NCBI RefSeq assembly: GCF_900111555.1
Contig: NZ_FOHZ01000013.1
Location: 34,822-98,821, forward strand
Direction of reading: 5' to 3'
Length of the DNA stretch: 64,000 nt
Source of the DNA: Marinobacter segnicrescens
GTDB taxonomy: Bacteria; Pseudomonadota; Gammaproteobacteria; Pseudomonadales; Oleiphilaceae
Part shown: piece by piece, positions 63,616 through 64,000 of the stretch
Layout: every line of letters starts with the position of its first letter
Position numbering within the stretch: position 1 is the stretch's first letter
The notes under the pieces: generated by a model
Databases searched by the model: none
What the model was told of the DNA's origin: nothing
Seen by the model: the letters and a program-made list of their open reading frames with translations, nothing else
Made by a program: the position numbers and the translations under genes

Positions 63616-64000
63616 TGACCCGTCCTAATATACGTTGACGGTTTTTGTTGAAGCCAGCGGCCTAGGGTTGCTGGCTTTTTCATGCACCTCTTGGGGCGTT
63701 TTCATGCCGAGACTGAGGTGTGGCCTGTAGGTATTATAGGCAGCAATGGACTCCTTGATCAGTACACCCAACTCGGCAAAGGTTCGACATCGGTTGATAA
63801 GAAACTCTTGCTTGAGGATGCCGTTGATCCGTTCAGCAAGAGCGTTCTGGTAGCAATCATACCCATCGGTCATCGATGGCCGAATCTGATGTTTCCGTAG
63901 CACGCTTTGGTACAGAGAAGAGCAATATTGGAGGCCTCGATCCGAATGATGTATGAGGGGCTGATCGGTCATACGGTGACGGACTGCCTGGTTCAACGCG
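63616..64000 (-). mobile_element. IS3-family insertion sequence, 3' end only (runs off window)
   Basis: The left edge is estimated at about 63616, where TGACCCGTCCTAATATACG begins just outside the transposase stop, like a terminal inverted repeat starting TGA. The other end, the first ORF and any target duplication lie right of the window, so subgroup and integrity are unknown. Base composition is clearly more AT-rich than the neighbours. Confidence 0.75.
63625..64000 (-). CDS. IS3-family transposase, DDE domain (partial)
   Basis: C-terminal 123 or more residues of OrfB. The last two catalytic acids are visible: D in IHHSDRGLQY and E in NALAERINGILKQEF, with exactly 35 residues between them (DD35E). 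The first aspartate is outside the window. YNTYRPHLSLGMKTPQEVH is the usual IS3 C-terminal block. No frameshift in the visible part. The true start is beyond base 64000. Confidence 0.93.
   Translation of the reverse strand, partial: ALNQAVRHRMTDQPLIHHSDRGLQYCSSLYQSVLRKHQIRPSMTDGYDCYQNALAERINGILKQEFLINRCRTFAELGVLIKESIAAYNTYRPHLSLGMKTPQEVHEKASNPRPLASTKTVNVY

Overview
The window looks like chromosomal DNA of a marine gammaproteobacterium close to Marinobacter. The basis is high GC, dense short-spaced operons, a complete marine-proteobacterial sortase module, and a glucosylglycerol synthesis/phosphorolysis gene pair of the kind known from Marinobacter. This assignment is inference from gene content; no database search was possible.

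Layout. 1-5425: phosphate uptake operon pstS(partial)-pstC-pstA-pstB-phoU. 5597-19650: signalling and metabolism, with a PAS-GAF-GGDEF cyclase, a persulfide dioxygenase-like hydrolase with a SulP transporter, gdhA with a KaiC-like/PPDK-like fusion protein, a CbiM-like membrane protein, a PAS-PAS-GGDEF-EAL protein, a zinc alcohol dehydrogenase and a RegB/RegA-type redox two-component pair. 19874-25088: RND adaptor and pump, then a DUF1853 protein. 25257-29313: fused glucosylglycerol-phosphate synthase/phosphatase, GH13_18 phosphorylase and a small thiamine-binding-fold protein. 29330-37640: MliC-like lipoprotein, a glycerophosphodiesterase behind a Pho-box-like repeat, a lipid-type methyltransferase, Tat-dependent aldo/keto reductase, WrbA, glyoxalase-fold protein, TrxC, a spermidine-synthase-like protein and a DUF815 ATPase. 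37661-43261: dedicated sortase system (histidine kinase, response regulator, VIT/VWA target, sortase). 43426-50272: small membrane proteins, a 68-residue ORF behind a second Pho-box-like repeat, a rhomboid protease with a TPR-like tail, paired acyl-CoA dehydrogenases and a zinc-finger/TPR membrane protein. 50409-57605: HIT protein, UbiH-family hydroxylase, YbaK deacylase, MscS, MnmH, a methyltransferase, a CsrB-type small RNA, VanZ-like protein and CysZ. 57639-63558: rapA, fadE and crcB. The right edge cuts into an IS3-family element.

The strongest unannotated signal is a minus-strand RNA at about 55853-56091. It has about fifteen GGA motifs, at least five of them in hairpin loops, a -10 box and an intrinsic terminator, which is the architecture of CsrB/RsmZ RNAs that titrate CsrA/RsmA. 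Other themes are phosphate control (pst operon plus two triple 11-nt TGTCA repeats), osmoadaptation through glucosylglycerol, and a self-contained sortase system with its own two-component regulator and a single evident substrate.
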